A stretch of DNA of 64,000 nucleotides from Primulina eburnea (lineage: Eukaryota > Streptophyta > Magnoliopsida > Lamiales > Gesneriaceae): NCBI RefSeq assembly GCF_022965805.1, contig NW_027331320.1, positions 62,001 to 126,000 on the forward strand, given 5' to 3'. Below are positions 1-10,925 of this stretch, one piece after another (the first letter of the stretch is position 1; each line of letters begins with the position of its first letter). The notes under the pieces are model-generated. The model worked only from the letters and a program-made list of their open reading frames with translations, ran no database searches and was not told the origin of the DNA. The translations under genes were made by a program, and so were the position numbers.

Positions 1-3000
1 GTCTCCTGTGATATAAAAATACCCGTCTCTACTTGTCTAACCTCCAAACCAAGAAAAAACTTCATCAAGCCCAAATCTGTCATCTCAAATTCCCGTGTCA
101 TTGTGTCCTTAAACTCTTCTATCATCTCATCATTGTTACCCATAAAAATGAGATCATCGACATAAAGAGCAACAAATAACACGTTACCTCCATTCTTCTT
201 TGCGTAAAGGGCATGCTCGTAGGGACATTGCTGGAACCCGTTCTCTTTGAAATATGAATCGATACATGTATTCCATGCTCGTGGTGCTTGCTTTAACCCG
301 TAAAGAGCCTTCTTCAATTTTAGCACCTTCTTTTCTTCTCCAACTTTCACGTACCCGGGTGGTTGTTCGATGTAAATATCTTCTTCGAGCACACCATTCA
401 AGAATGCTGATTTGACATCCATTTGAAATATCGGCCATTTGAATTGAGCAGCTTGTGAAATGAGTAATCGGATTGTCTCCATTTTTGCAACAGGAGCAAA
501 TATCTCGTCATAGTCAATTCCCGCCTTTTGCTTGTATCCCTTTGCAACAAGTCGCGCCTTGTACCGTTCTATCTCGACATGAGCATTCATCTTTTTCTTG
601 AACACCCACTTTACACCAATAGGCTGATTTCCTTTCGGCAATTCTGATAACTCCCATGTGTTGTTTTGGTCAATCGCCTTAATTTCTTCGTTCATGGCAG
701 TTTGCCACTTCTTGTCTCGTACCGCCTCTTCAAAGCTGATATTTTCAGCATCTGCCAAAAGACACACAATGTGCACCTCATTTGTCGAATCATACAAATC
801 TTGCAAACTTCGCATTTTGGGTTGTCTTGATTCATCTTCATTATTGGTAGTTTCAGAGTTCGTTGGTGTGCTTGTTGGTACAATGACCGATAATTCTCCA
901 ACTTTGATGATACCCTCTATCAAATTGTTCCAGTCCCACTCGCTTGCTTCGTTTACTCGCACATCACGACTCACCATCACCTTTTTACTTATCGGGTCGA
1001 GTAGCTTGTACCCTTTTGTCTTCTCATCATACCCAATAAAAATATACCTTTTGCTTTTGTCTTCGAGCTTCGTTCTTTGTTGATCCGGTACATGTGCATA
1101 AGCCACACTACCAAATACTTTGACATGGGAAATTGTCGGCTTTTGTCCGCTCCATGCCTCTTGTGGTGTTTGATCATCTAACTTCACATGTGGACATCGA
1201 TTTTGTACATAGATAGCACATTGCACGGCTTCTGCCCAGAATTCCTTTGGCATTTTCTTGCTCTTGAGCATTGATCGAACCATATCGAGAATAGTCCGGT
1301 TCTTCCTCTCGGCCACACCATTTTGTTGAGGAGTGTATGGTGCAGTCAGGAATCTCCTTATACCTTGCTCTTCGCAATACTTCATAAAAGCCGTCGAAGT
1401 ATACTCTCCACCTCTATCGGATCGTATGGCTTTGATGTGTCTACCAGTTGCCTTCTCCACCATTACTTTGAACTTTTTGAACACCTCGAATGCCTCGGAT
1501 TTTTCTTTCAAAAAATAAACCCAAGTTTTTCGTGAGAAATCATCGATAAAGGAAATGAAGTATCTTTTACCACTAAAAGATTCGGGGGTGATTGGTCCAC
1601 ATATGTCGGTATGAATCAACTCGAGAGTATGTTTAGCTCGATATTCTGCCGTCTTTTGAAACGAGCTCCTCGCTTGCTTGCCAAGCACACATTCTTCACA
1701 AAATTTGCCCTCATAGTCAATGTCCGGCAACCCGTGCACCATGTTTTTCTTTACTAATTTTTTTAGACCATCATGATGTAGGTGACCAAAGCGGAAATGC
1801 CACAATGACGCCTTGTCTTCTATGTTGACTCGCAAACATTTTTCTCACACACTTCTCAAATTCAATTTATACATCCGATTTTTTGCCATTTCGACTCGTG
1901 CTACCAAGCGCCCTCGATTATCTTTTAATTGGAGTACTTGGTTTTTCATGAATACCGAGTATCCCTTCTCCATGAGTTGCCCCATACTCAAAATATTGCT
2001 CTTAAGATCAGGTACATAATAAACATCCTCGATTGATCCTTCCGTACCATCTTTTTGTAAATAGTGAACAGTACCTTGGCCTTTTACTTGTATTTTTGAT
2101 GCGTCTCCGAATGACACGTGTCCATCCTCAACCTTTCGCATTTCCTTAAATTGGTGCTTGTGTCCGCACATGTGGTTGCTAGCGCCAGTATCGAGATACC
2201 ACACCGTATCGCTATCGAGAATGGTATTTTTGTGGGCCATCAAGAGTACACCATCTTCTCTTGTCTCCTCTTCCGCTACTAGATTTGCATTTTCTTCTAC
2301 CTTTTTCTCGGAATAGCACTCCTTTGAATAGTGCCCATACTTATCGCAATTATAACACTTGACATTTGATTTGCACTCTTTTGCATAGTGCCCAGGCTTC
2401 CCACACTTGAAGCACTCAATATTCGAATGATTTGATCGTCCGCCTCTTCCACGACCTCGTCCTCTACCTCGCCAATTTTGTTGGCTTGACTGCCCCTTTT
2501 CTTCATAGTATCCACCTCGACCGCGGCCTCTACCACCACGACTATTGTTGTAACCTCCACGGTCACGTCCTCTACCACGAATATTTTGAGTATATAAGAC
2601 CTTTTCGTCTTTGATAGATACCTTGGCTTGCATCGCTTCTTCAAGCGACTCGTTCTTCTTCTTCTTGCGTTGTTCATGCGCCTCAAGAGAACTAGAAAGC
2701 TCTTCAATGGTCATCTCTCCCAAATTTTTTGACTCCTCAATTGCACAAACGACATTCTCAAAATTTTCGGTCAGTGACCGCAAAATTTTCTCCACCACCC
2801 TTGCATCAGTTAGAGTTTCTCCATTTCGTTTAAGTTGATTTACCACTGTTTGCACACGCGAGATGTAGTCGGATACCCCTTCTGACATCTTCATCTTCAT
2901 ACTTTCCAACTCGCCACGTAGAGTTTGGAGTCTTACTTGCTTTACTCGGTCGGCGCCTTTGAACACCTTTTCCAAAGTGTCCCATGCTTCCTTCGAAGTT

Positions 3001-3278
3001 TCTGCACCGGCAATCATCTCGAAACCCGATTCATCCACAGCTTGGAACAAGAAATAGAGGGCAGTCTTGTCTTTCATACGCGTTTCTTTCAACGCCTTCA
3101 ACTGATTCGCAGTTTGATTGCCTGTTGCATCCGGCTCGTCATAGCCCTTTTCGACTACTTCCCATGCATCCTGCGCACCGAGCAATGCACGCATCTGAAT
3201 ACTCCAATTGTCGTAGTTTGATTTTGTGAGTCGTGGCAGTGGCATACCTCCTATTGATATTCTCCCGGAATTTTCCAT
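1..3278 (-). pseudogene. Copia gag-pol, one internal stop, runs off left edge
   Basis: Polyprotein of a Ty1/Copia retrotransposon read right to left. The gag part (3278 to about 2300) has the UBN2-type core, an Arg/Gly-rich stretch (about 2430-2600) and two CX2CX4HX4C zinc knuckles (CFKCGKPGHYAKEC, CYNCDKYGHYSKEC). The aspartic protease DTGASNHM follows near 2190. A TGA at 1845-1847, where a Cys codon is expected, interrupts the frame. Downstream the same frame reads on to base 1 with GAG-pre-integrase, an integrase core (DRGGEY, then the PQQNGVAER motif) and RT ending in YVDDL near 130-170; I checked the frame at both ends and saw no other stop. The start is taken as the ATG at 3276-3278; the codon at 3291-3293 is TTG and lies in the primer-binding site. 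RNase H and the other LTR are outside the window. One stop in over 3 kb implies a fairly young element. Confidence 0.9.
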
Positions 3279-3280
3279 CG

Positions 3281-3292
3281 GCTCTGATACCA
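3281..3292 (-). other. tRNA-iMet primer-binding site of the left Copia
   Basis: The minus strand reads TGGTATCAGAGC, the complement of the 3' end of plant initiator tRNA-Met. It lies three bases from the LTR and runs into the gag leader. Confidence 0.85.
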
Positions 3293-3295
3293 ATT

Positions 3296-3575
3296 TGTAT
3301 AATTTGTAAGCTATTTTGGTGGAGTGGAGAGAGATAGGAGCTCAAAACTCTTTCAACTTTTAATATATATTCCACTTTTTTTGCTCTTCTCCAAACGTAA
3401 AATAACAAGATCTTTATATAGATACTACTGTGCCTAGGAATAACCAAGAACCAATAAATCCTATTAAAAGACCACTATCTCATGTATCACCCCTTGGCCT
3501 TTCATCTACAAAATATCTCTTGACCTTTTATTTTCCAACTACCCACAAAAAATAACATTTAATGTTTATTCAACA
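3296..3575 (-). mobile_element. 5' LTR of the left Copia element
   Basis: On the minus strand this 280-bp block starts TGTTGAATAAACATTAAATG and ends AATTATACA, next to the primer-binding site. Beyond 3575 the sequence aligns with the intron of gene 2 (from about 35860), which fixes the outer boundary. The element therefore sits inside intron 1 of LRK10L gene 1. The target-site duplication cannot be checked because the other end is off the window. Confidence 0.8.
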
Positions 3576-4741
3576 TTTTTTTGGGTTTGCTTTGAGTTTT
3601 TTTTGGTTTTTCATTTGTATGCTTGAAATCACTAAATTCACCGAATACTGCTTATTTGAAATCGGTGTTCTCCTATGTGCTTCATTAAATAAGTATTAAT
3701 CCTATATTACAAACATTAAAATTTACGTAAACAATAATAATTAATGAAAAAGACAAAAAAATTTCCACTTGTTTTGAAGCATATATTGAAGGTAGTTTGA
3801 TTTATTTACACCCATTCATTTTCTCAAATTAATTTTAATGTGTGCAGTATAAGTTTTATTCTCGTAACATGTATCACGTAGGAGAGTATCTATGTCAAAT
3901 AAACCATATCTGATAGATTGACTGGAACAAAAAAATTCAAGTTACTAAATAAAGAACAAATTTATAGGATTAAATTATAAAACAAACTGACATACAAAAC
4001 TCAAATTATGATAGATATATAAGACCATTTTATTGTGCATATGAAGCAATATAAGATTACATAAACGATGATTAGCAGGTAATTTTTTTTTTATAAAATT
4101 ATACTATATGTATTTGATTGAAATATAATATCAATAGAATAATTCTTTCGTCGAAGCTAATGAAACATTTAAGTTAAAAATATAATAATTATATTAAAAA
4201 TTGTAGAAGTTGAGTATGTTATCGAGTAAAAGATTAAAAACAAGAAGATACATTTCAGGGAAAATTACTTTTGGTCCGTTATTTTGTCTAATTTTATGTT
4301 TTGATTCATTAAGTTTTTAAAGTTTGATTTTGGTAGATGAACTTTTACTTTTCGACTATTGTGGTATAATTACTGACGTGACAGTACCCGACATGCCATC
4401 AATTTTTTTATGCTACATCAGTATTTTTTGATGTGATGTTTGCATTTTCAGACCAATAATTGAACCAAAGTATCTGAAAACTAAAAGTTAGTGTAGCATG
4501 ACCAAAATTTGAAATTTAGTGAATCAAATCTCAAAATTGAAAAAGTCAGTGAACCATAAAAACTATTTCCCCCGCCTTTTATATGGAAACATGTTTGATA
4601 TGTTCTCAAATAATGATATCAAACATGCATGAAATATTTCACAAAATGTAGCATCCTATTTCCAATGTTTTTCTCTTTCTCTATATATGCCTAACCAGCT
4701 GACATCCAGAAGTAAACTTTTTGTGTCGATTTCGGTTGCAG
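3576..4741 (+). other. Intron 1 remainder of LRK10L gene 1
   Basis: AT-rich non-coding sequence collinear with gene 2 intron 1 (35860-37050). It ends in a polypyrimidine/AG acceptor (TTTCGGTTGCAG). The upstream part of the intron and exon 1 are separated from it by the Copia insertion. Confidence 0.7.
4258..4573. repeat. MITE-like inverted-repeat element in intron 1 (gene 1)
   Basis: Begins GGGAAAATTACTTTTGGTCC and ends with the imperfect complement GAACCATAAAAACTATTTCC. Copies sit at the same intron position in gene 2 (about 36569-36895) and gene 3 (about 51266-51596), so the insertion predates the tandem duplication. It has no coding capacity and no transposase is seen. Superfamily not determined. 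Confidence 0.5.
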
Positions 4742-5998
4742 GAAAAGGCCCAAGATTGTGGATATTAGTCACTGGTAAATCATTTATATCATAGAATTTC
4801 GTGTATATATGTATATATATTATACACTTCAAAAAATTCAACTTCTGTACTACATGCAGGAGTGACCCTGGGTGCGCTGGTAGTAGCAGTTTCTTCCATT
4901 CTCTTAATTTTGTCAAGGAGAAATTTGCTAAAGTTACTCTCCCCTCAAGAAGGGGATGCAGCTGACCAAGCTGCTGTTGAACTATTCTTGAAGAATCATG
5001 GAAATCTTGCACCCAAAAGGTACAAATACTCACAACTCAAGAAAATAACCAATTCATTTGCTGAGAATTTGGGTAAAGGAGGGTTCGGTAGCGTTTACAA
5101 GGGGAAACTAGAAGATGGGCGTCTCGTGGCTGTTAAAATCTTGAGTGGATCAAAAGGAAATGGAGAAGATTTCATTAATGAGGTGTCAAGTATTAGTAGA
5201 ACTTCCCATGTTAATGTTGTCGCCCTCCTGGGATTTTGCTTCGAGGGTTCGAAAAGAGCTTTGATTTATGAATTCATGCCAAATGGCTCTCTCGAAAAGT
5301 TCATACCCAATTCTTCTTCTTCTTCGGCCCCGGAAGGTTCGTTAGGATTGGATAAACTGTTTGAGATCGCCGTGGGGATTGGTCGGGGGCTAGAATATTT
5401 GCATCAAGGCTGCAACACAAGAATTTTGCATTTTGATATAAAGCCTCATAATATCCTTCTTGATAAGGATTTGAAGCCAAAGATTTCGGATTTCGGGTTA
5501 TCTAAGTTGTGCCCTAATAGATCAAGCATTGTGTCGATGCAAGGGGCAAGAGGGACTGCTGGATACATTGCCCCTGAAGTATTTTGTAGGAACTTTGGAG
5601 ACGTCTCTCACAAATCCGATGTTTATAGCTATGGCATGATGGTTTTGGAAATGGTGGTCGGGAGGCAAAACAACATTAATCCTGAAGGTGGACGGTCGAG
5701 TGAAGTGAATTTTTCGGATTGGATATACAGACATCTCGAACAAAATACAGTTGAAAAGGATGCCATTAATAAAAATCTTTTGCAAGAAGGGAAATGGAAC
5801 TTAGTGAAGAGAAAGCTTATAATTATAGGATTGTGGTGCATTCAGACTGATCCCAAAAACAGGCCATCGATCAGCAAAGTGATCGAGATGTTGGAGGGAA
5901 AACTCGAATCTTTGCCACTTCCACCAAGACCATACTTGTCTTCCTCTCCGATATCACCGTCGATGTTTTCGAATTTTGAATTTAAATCCCTATCTTGA
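4742..5998 (+). CDS. LRK10L receptor-like kinase gene 1, TM and kinase exons
   Basis: Two exons: 4742-4774 (33 nt, after TTGCAG and before GTAAAT) and 4860-5998. They encode a TM helix (LGALVVAVSSILLIL), a short basic juxtamembrane and a full Ser/Thr kinase. Visible motifs are the glycine loop GKGGFGSV, VAVK lysine, NEV glutamate, catalytic loop HFDIKPHNILLD, DFGLSKL, the activation segment GTAGYIAPE and RPSISKVIEML near the end. HFD instead of HRD makes it a non-RD kinase, as in the LRK10L/PR5K group. It differs from gene 2 by only a few residues over the kinase. Exon 1 (signal peptide and GUB_WAK ectodomain) is not in the window; it should lie left of the Copia element inserted in intron 1. 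Whether the gene is still spliced across that element is unknown. The family includes the wheat Lr10 rust-resistance kinase; a defence or signalling role is inference. Confidence 0.9.
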
Positions 5999-7415
5999 TT
6001 CTCTTTTGTACTTGACAAGGAATTATATTTTTTTTTAAATGAACGTAAATTCTTTTAAAAGGTAAAAAAGTTAGGCACAAGTACACTAGGCATATCAGGA
6101 TCAATGTATCAAATGCGAAACATCATACAATATACCCTAAACATCAAAGTAATTCAACATAATCACTAGTAATGTGTATTATTCAATGAAGATGTCATTA
6201 TATCCATAGCTTCCGGTACACATCGGTATGTAAGTATCTGTAATTATAATATCAAGACATTAAATATGATTCTGATAAGTGATGAATATTCAGGTAGATG
6301 AAATCGATTCGGCGCTCGAATATTTTTAATGTTTTTCTCGAGTTCGTCTCGAAATCTTCGAAATTATTCGTGAGCTATTCAGATAGTAATGTTCGAGAAT
6401 GAAAGTCCGAAAGCTCAAAAAGTTCGAAAGCTGAAAATGTATATATATTTAATATAAAATTAATAAAATATTAATGTTCGTGGGCAAATCGCGAACTATC
6501 GAACAAAATAATTCGAGTTCGAGTTCAGTTCGAAAAGAAGTTCGAATATATAAGAGTTCGATAAATTCGAATATGAATAAAATATTTTGATAGAGTGATA
6601 TAATTAATTAATATAATTTGGAAATGAATTAATTAATAAAATTTAGCTAGGGTCGCTTGAAGTAGTCATTTTCTCTCCTATTCGAAGTTTGAATGATTCG
6701 TAGTCTACAAAAGACCTTTCAACGATTTCAAATACATGTGGTGGAGTGGAGTTCAGAAAATGAAAGGTCATATAAATAAATATTAAAATTATTCAAAATT
6801 TAATATATCCGCTTTAAAATTTTACCCTAATGAAACATCCAGAGTACTTGAAATGTAAAAAAATCAATAATATCAAGTAAAGCATTAATAACTAATAATA
6901 CATTCATTCACAAGTCAAATCACTTATTGCATGCTTTCATTAGTTAATTCAATAATTCTAAACTGAGAGGGTGTTGATCACGAACGTACATGAAATAAAT
7001 ATATTTTATGTATTAGAAATTAGTGTCGTGCTCTGGTATTGTCAACACCAGCACATAACATGCAGCAGAAATTAATTATTAACACACAAATATAATTTTA
7101 ATAAATAAACACCAATTTTAAATTATGCACAAGTACAAATAATTGTGCGATGTCTCATGACAAAAATTCACTAGAAAATTATGTAAGTCGTTTACACAAA
7201 TCAATACTAAGAAAATAACACTACTAAATTCCTTGACACTCCAAGGACTTAAAATGCATCAAAATAGACCAAACTAAAAACTAGATGCATAAAATCAAGA
7301 AGACGTGTTGCTTAAAACTGAATGAAACCACTCTTTACCCAACACTTCTTGTACTGTTGTTCTTGAGTGTCGTCAACACCAATCAACAACACTGTGAGTC
7401 TGTGAATCAGTCACA
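5999..7415. other. 3' flank of gene 1, no gene seen
   Basis: AT-rich sequence. 6290-6600 is dense in TTCGAA/GTTCGA words in both orientations and recurs in unit 2 (38500-38675 and 43523-43650), like a decayed inverted-repeat element. 6960-7415 continues on the far side of the Gypsy element at 15402, so it is the target of that insertion. No ORF or RNA gene is supported. Confidence 0.5.
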
Positions 7416-7590
7416 CAAACTGTAAGGCCCAAGAATTTAATTACCGTAATCTGAAATGATTTGGGTATATTTACCGTAATCTGAGATTAATCGGAAACGA
7501 TTTAGTGATTAATTAAAGTGATTATAAACGGAACGGAGTGGACCGGGAAAGACGAGATCAGACGTGAAATACATGTGTGAAAGTGTGCAT

Positions 7591-7916
7591 TCGCGCAAAT
7601 GCGCGGAATGCCCCGAACCTCTCGCGCATATGCGAGAGACAGGGCGCGCATATGCGCGAGGGGGGTGAAATGCCGAGGGAGAACTCCAGAGGGTTCGGCG
7701 CATATGCGCGACGGAAATGGCGCACATGCGCGTGACGGACAGAAGGTTCGGCGCATATGCGCGGGATTGATGGCGCATATGCGCGAGTGGTCGAAAGCAC
7801 GAGGCAGTAGGTCTCGCGCATATGCGCGACGACTTGCGCGCATATGCGCGAGTAGTCCAGTAGCCCGGATAGTACATCCGGCGCATACGCGCGGATCTTG
7901 GGCGCGCATATGCGCC
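7591..7916. repeat. Cluster of 11 GCGCATATGCGC palindromes in U3
   Basis: Eleven copies of a 12-14 bp palindrome with core GCGCATATGCGC, a few with one or two changes (for example CGCAAATGCGCG, CGCATACGCGCG). Spacing is irregular, about 20-50 bp. The cluster is strikingly CpG-rich within an AT-rich LTR. It ends about 45 bp before the TA-rich stretch that could serve as TATA box. The palindromes read in both strands as Arg-Ala-Tyr-Ala-rich ORFs, which are artefacts. Confidence 0.9.
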
Positions 7917-7962
7917 AGTCATACAGAACGTAAGCTTGCCACTTGTCTTGTGAGGTGCGATG

Positions 7963-7990
7963 TGTATATATATATATATATATGTATACA
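7963..7990 (+). promoter_or_regulatory. Putative TATA region of the 5' LTR
   Basis: A run of alternating TA between GATGTG and GTATACATGC, directly downstream of the palindrome cluster and conserved in the 3' LTR (about 13797-13817). The related solo LTR has GATATATATC at the matching place (32541). Position and composition suggest the U3 core promoter; the start site is unknown. Confidence 0.4.
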
Positions 7991-9568
7991 TGCAAAGTTA
8001 AATCAGAATTGAAAGAAGGAAACCGAGGGAAGCTTCGAGTGAAATTGAGGTTGTGAGAAATTCCGTCCGTCTGATTCTAAATCTGAGCACAATATCGTGT
8101 TCCTAGCAACGTAGGCTACAACGAGACGTAAGTTTTGCTACGTTTTGACCTGCTTTGAAATTATTCTATTGTCAGAATTGAATGGAACTCATATATGTTG
8201 TACTTGATATAGTAGACATCGTATAATTGAAGTCAGATTAAAGAACGGACTATTTATAGAATTGTTATGATTTTCGGAGTCGATTGGACTGAGATTTCAT
8301 ATCAGTTTTGTATTGTTATTGAGATTATGACTGGTATTGAAACTGATTACGAATTCTGGTATTATATCCGTGATGTTCAGACTGACAAGGTTATCGAGAC
8401 TGTATTGTTATACCGTCGAAACATCAGTTAATTGATATTGATCAGATTCAGTAGTGATTTCGAGTATATCGTGATATCGTCGATATGGATTAGATTGTAT
8501 CTCAATTGACATTGATCAGATTACGTGTTGATTTGAGTATTGATCAGAACAGGTTCTGAATTGAGTTGTTTATTGATATTATATCTGTTTGGTATTGATA
8601 TTACCAGATTGGGAATGGACCGAGATAGAGTCGGGACTTCTTCTTCTTCTGAGCGAGAAGATAAAGGTATAAGTCAATGATTGGGACATCGACTCAAGTA
8701 GGATGTACTTGAGTTTCCCTAAATCACATACTTATTATTTGTTTATCATTGTGTTTAATGATTTGATTTAAATGCTTGTTCTATGGATTTATAGGAGCAT
8801 GCATTAGACGAGTAATCTTGTGACAGAAGTACCTGATAGTGGCAGGTAACCACGGGTACATTGCACGATGTCACAAGATCTGGCGATAGACCATAGTCTA
8901 TGACGGATGCGTCTGGACACTGGATGTTTGGTTATATCGACTTGGATAGAACTGGAGTCTTTTCTATTACTGTTTGTCGATATAGGAATGCCACATCTGG
9001 AAACCGGGATCCCTAGGCTAGGATTGAGTCTAGTCTGAATCGTGGAGTCACGAGTCTATTTGACAGTTTATATTGATTTATGTTCCTGATGATGGAACAT
9101 GTTTAAAATATGATTTATTCTTGATATGGATTTATGTGCTGATGTGGATGTATGTTACGAATGTCTGTTACATGTTGTATATTGTCTATATGATTGCATG
9201 TCGTTGATTTATAATGGGAATATAATTCTCAACGGAGTTATCCGGCTGTTGTATTGTTTGTATGTGTGCATGTCAACAGGTGGGATAGGATCAGGGTCAA
9301 GAAGAGAACGAGGCTGGACTAGATAGCGTGGAGATCCGGGCTTTGAAGCAATGTAGGATTCAGCTTTGATATATAGTTGAACCTGGTTGAATTCTTGTAG
9401 ATAACACAAGAGTTGTATGTTTATATTTAATATGTAATTTGAAATAAATTATATGACGTTTCCGCTGTGCAATTTTAAAAAAAAAATTTAGACCCTGTTT
9501 ATACTAATTGATTAATTAGTCCTAATGATGATTTAGAACATGATTAGCGTCCGGGTCCCCACAACAGG

Positions 9569-9580
9569 TGGTATCAGAGC
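9569..9580 (+). other. tRNA-iMet primer-binding site of the Gypsy element
   Basis: TGGTATCAGAGC, five bases after the LTR end. It matches the complement of the initiator tRNA-Met 3' end. Confidence 0.9.
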
Positions 9581-9972
9581 TGTAGGTCCTTGAACTGTAG
9601 GTTCCTTAGCACTGAGATAGAGAAGAGTGAGCGGGGTAGAATGAGTTTTCTTTCCTTGCATGTGATTGCTAGCATGTGATTGATTTCAATGTTGAATTAC
9701 ATTGTGTATGCTAGCATGATATTATGTTTTACTACCTGGATTTATATGGCATATCATTGAATATAATGTTGAAATTACATTGGATATGCTAAGATTGCAG
9801 TATGTTTTTACTGTTTAGAAAGCTACATGTTACCTGAATATCTGAGTTGATTTGGTAATATGTATTATTTGAAACTGGATCAGAACCGATTCTTGATCAG
9901 AGGTAAGCTGATCAGGATTGGGATTGAGACGGATTTGTCTCCTGTTACTACTAACATCTGTGATTATCAGAT

Positions 9973-10925
9973 ATTCCTCCCAGGAGAATTCCAGAAAGGG
10001 TTAGTACTTCGTCTGATCAGATAGATGTATCAGAAACTCAGATGGAGATAAAGTTGAAAGAGTTTCAGTTACTTCAGCCGCCGATTCTGAGTGGTATCGA
10101 AACATCTGAAGATTGTGAGAACTGGTTTGAGGATATAGAAATACTATTTGACTTATTGGATTGTACTGATGAGCAGAAAGTTAAAATGGTGCCTAACCAG
10201 TTACGAGAAGCCGCTAGGAGTTGGTGGATTACAAGTAAAAGAATGCTAGACCAGAGAGATACCGTGATTTCGTGGGAAATATTCAGAACTGAATTTTATC
10301 GAAGATTTTTCTCAGGTTCGTACCGAGAGGACAAGAAAGCAGAGTTTGAGAATTTGAGCCAAGGTCAACTGAATATTGAAGGATATATTGCTAAATTCAC
10401 TACTTTAATGCGTTTTGCTCCGCATGTAGCTGGGAATGATGAAGCTGTAACGGTTCAATTCATCAGAGGATTGAACTCGGAGATAGTTGCATTGATGAAT
10501 ATGCAGCGACCATACCATTTTGCTGATGCCTTGAGTAGAGCGAAAAGAGCGGAGGCGAGTCTGATTAGACAATTAAAAAGATTGTGTGTGATGCAACCCC
10601 AGACACAACAATCCCCTTCTAGATTTGATAGTGGCAGTAGGAGTGGGAAGCAGGAGTTGCTGAAAGCTCGAAAGAAACCGTTTAAGAAGTTGGGGAGCGG
10701 ACTGAGTGGGGTTCATCTAGCTCCAGTGGTTCTAGCCCGAGTTATACTGGAGTTTATTGCAGGATTTGCGGAGGGAGACATCCCACAGAGCAATGCCAGG
10801 GAGTGATCGGTAGGTGCAATATCTGTAAACAGCAAGGACATTTTGCTAGAGCTTGTCCACAGAGAGGTCCCCGAAGATTTCAGGGAGCAGAATCCTCTAG
10901 TGGGAAGGATCGAGGAACAGAACCA
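9973..10925 (+). pseudogene. Gypsy gag with lost start and frameshift
   Basis: Retrotransposon gag (capsid) reading about 280 codons, with the conserved ENWFEDIEILFDLLDC, ARSWW, FRTEFYRRFF and FIRGLN segments. The likely original start is 9973, where the codon is ATT followed by Pro-Pro-Arg-Arg-Ile-Pro; the first intact ATG is 10042. A one-base indel near 10715 shifts the frame, so the gag frame stops at 10806. In the shifted frame the two zinc knuckles are clear: CRICGGRHPTEQC and CNICKQQGHFARAC. That frame stops with TGA near 10937. The element therefore cannot make a full gag. Confidence 0.8.

Larger units (their letters stand above)
7421..9563 (+). repeat. 5' LTR of the Gypsy element
   Basis: 2143 bp, from TGTAAGGCCC to GGGTCCCCACA. 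U3 holds a cluster of GCGCATATGCGC palindromes, followed by a TA-rich TATA region. The rest is typical AT-rich LTR sequence without genes; the ORFs over the palindromes are shadows. Confidence 0.92.

Noticed and set aside
658..1083. Plus-strand ORF of 141 codons
   Set aside because: Antisense shadow of the Copia integrase/RT frame on the minus strand.
7591..7916. CRISPR-like array of short palindromic repeats with spacers
   Set aside because: Plant nuclear context, repeats only 12-14 bp with irregular spacing, located in LTRs duplicated at both ends of an element, no cas genes.
7502..8012. Long overlapping ORFs on both strands, Arg/Ala/Tyr/Cys-rich, also at 13312-13830 and 32138-32733
   Set aside because: They are produced by GCGCATATGCGC palindromes, which read open in several frames. 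They lie in LTRs, have no starts or domains, and change with repeat number.
9569..9580. TGGTATCAGAGC words as tRNA genes
   Set aside because: They are 12-base primer-binding sites next to LTRs. No cloverleaf or tRNA body is present anywhere in the window.
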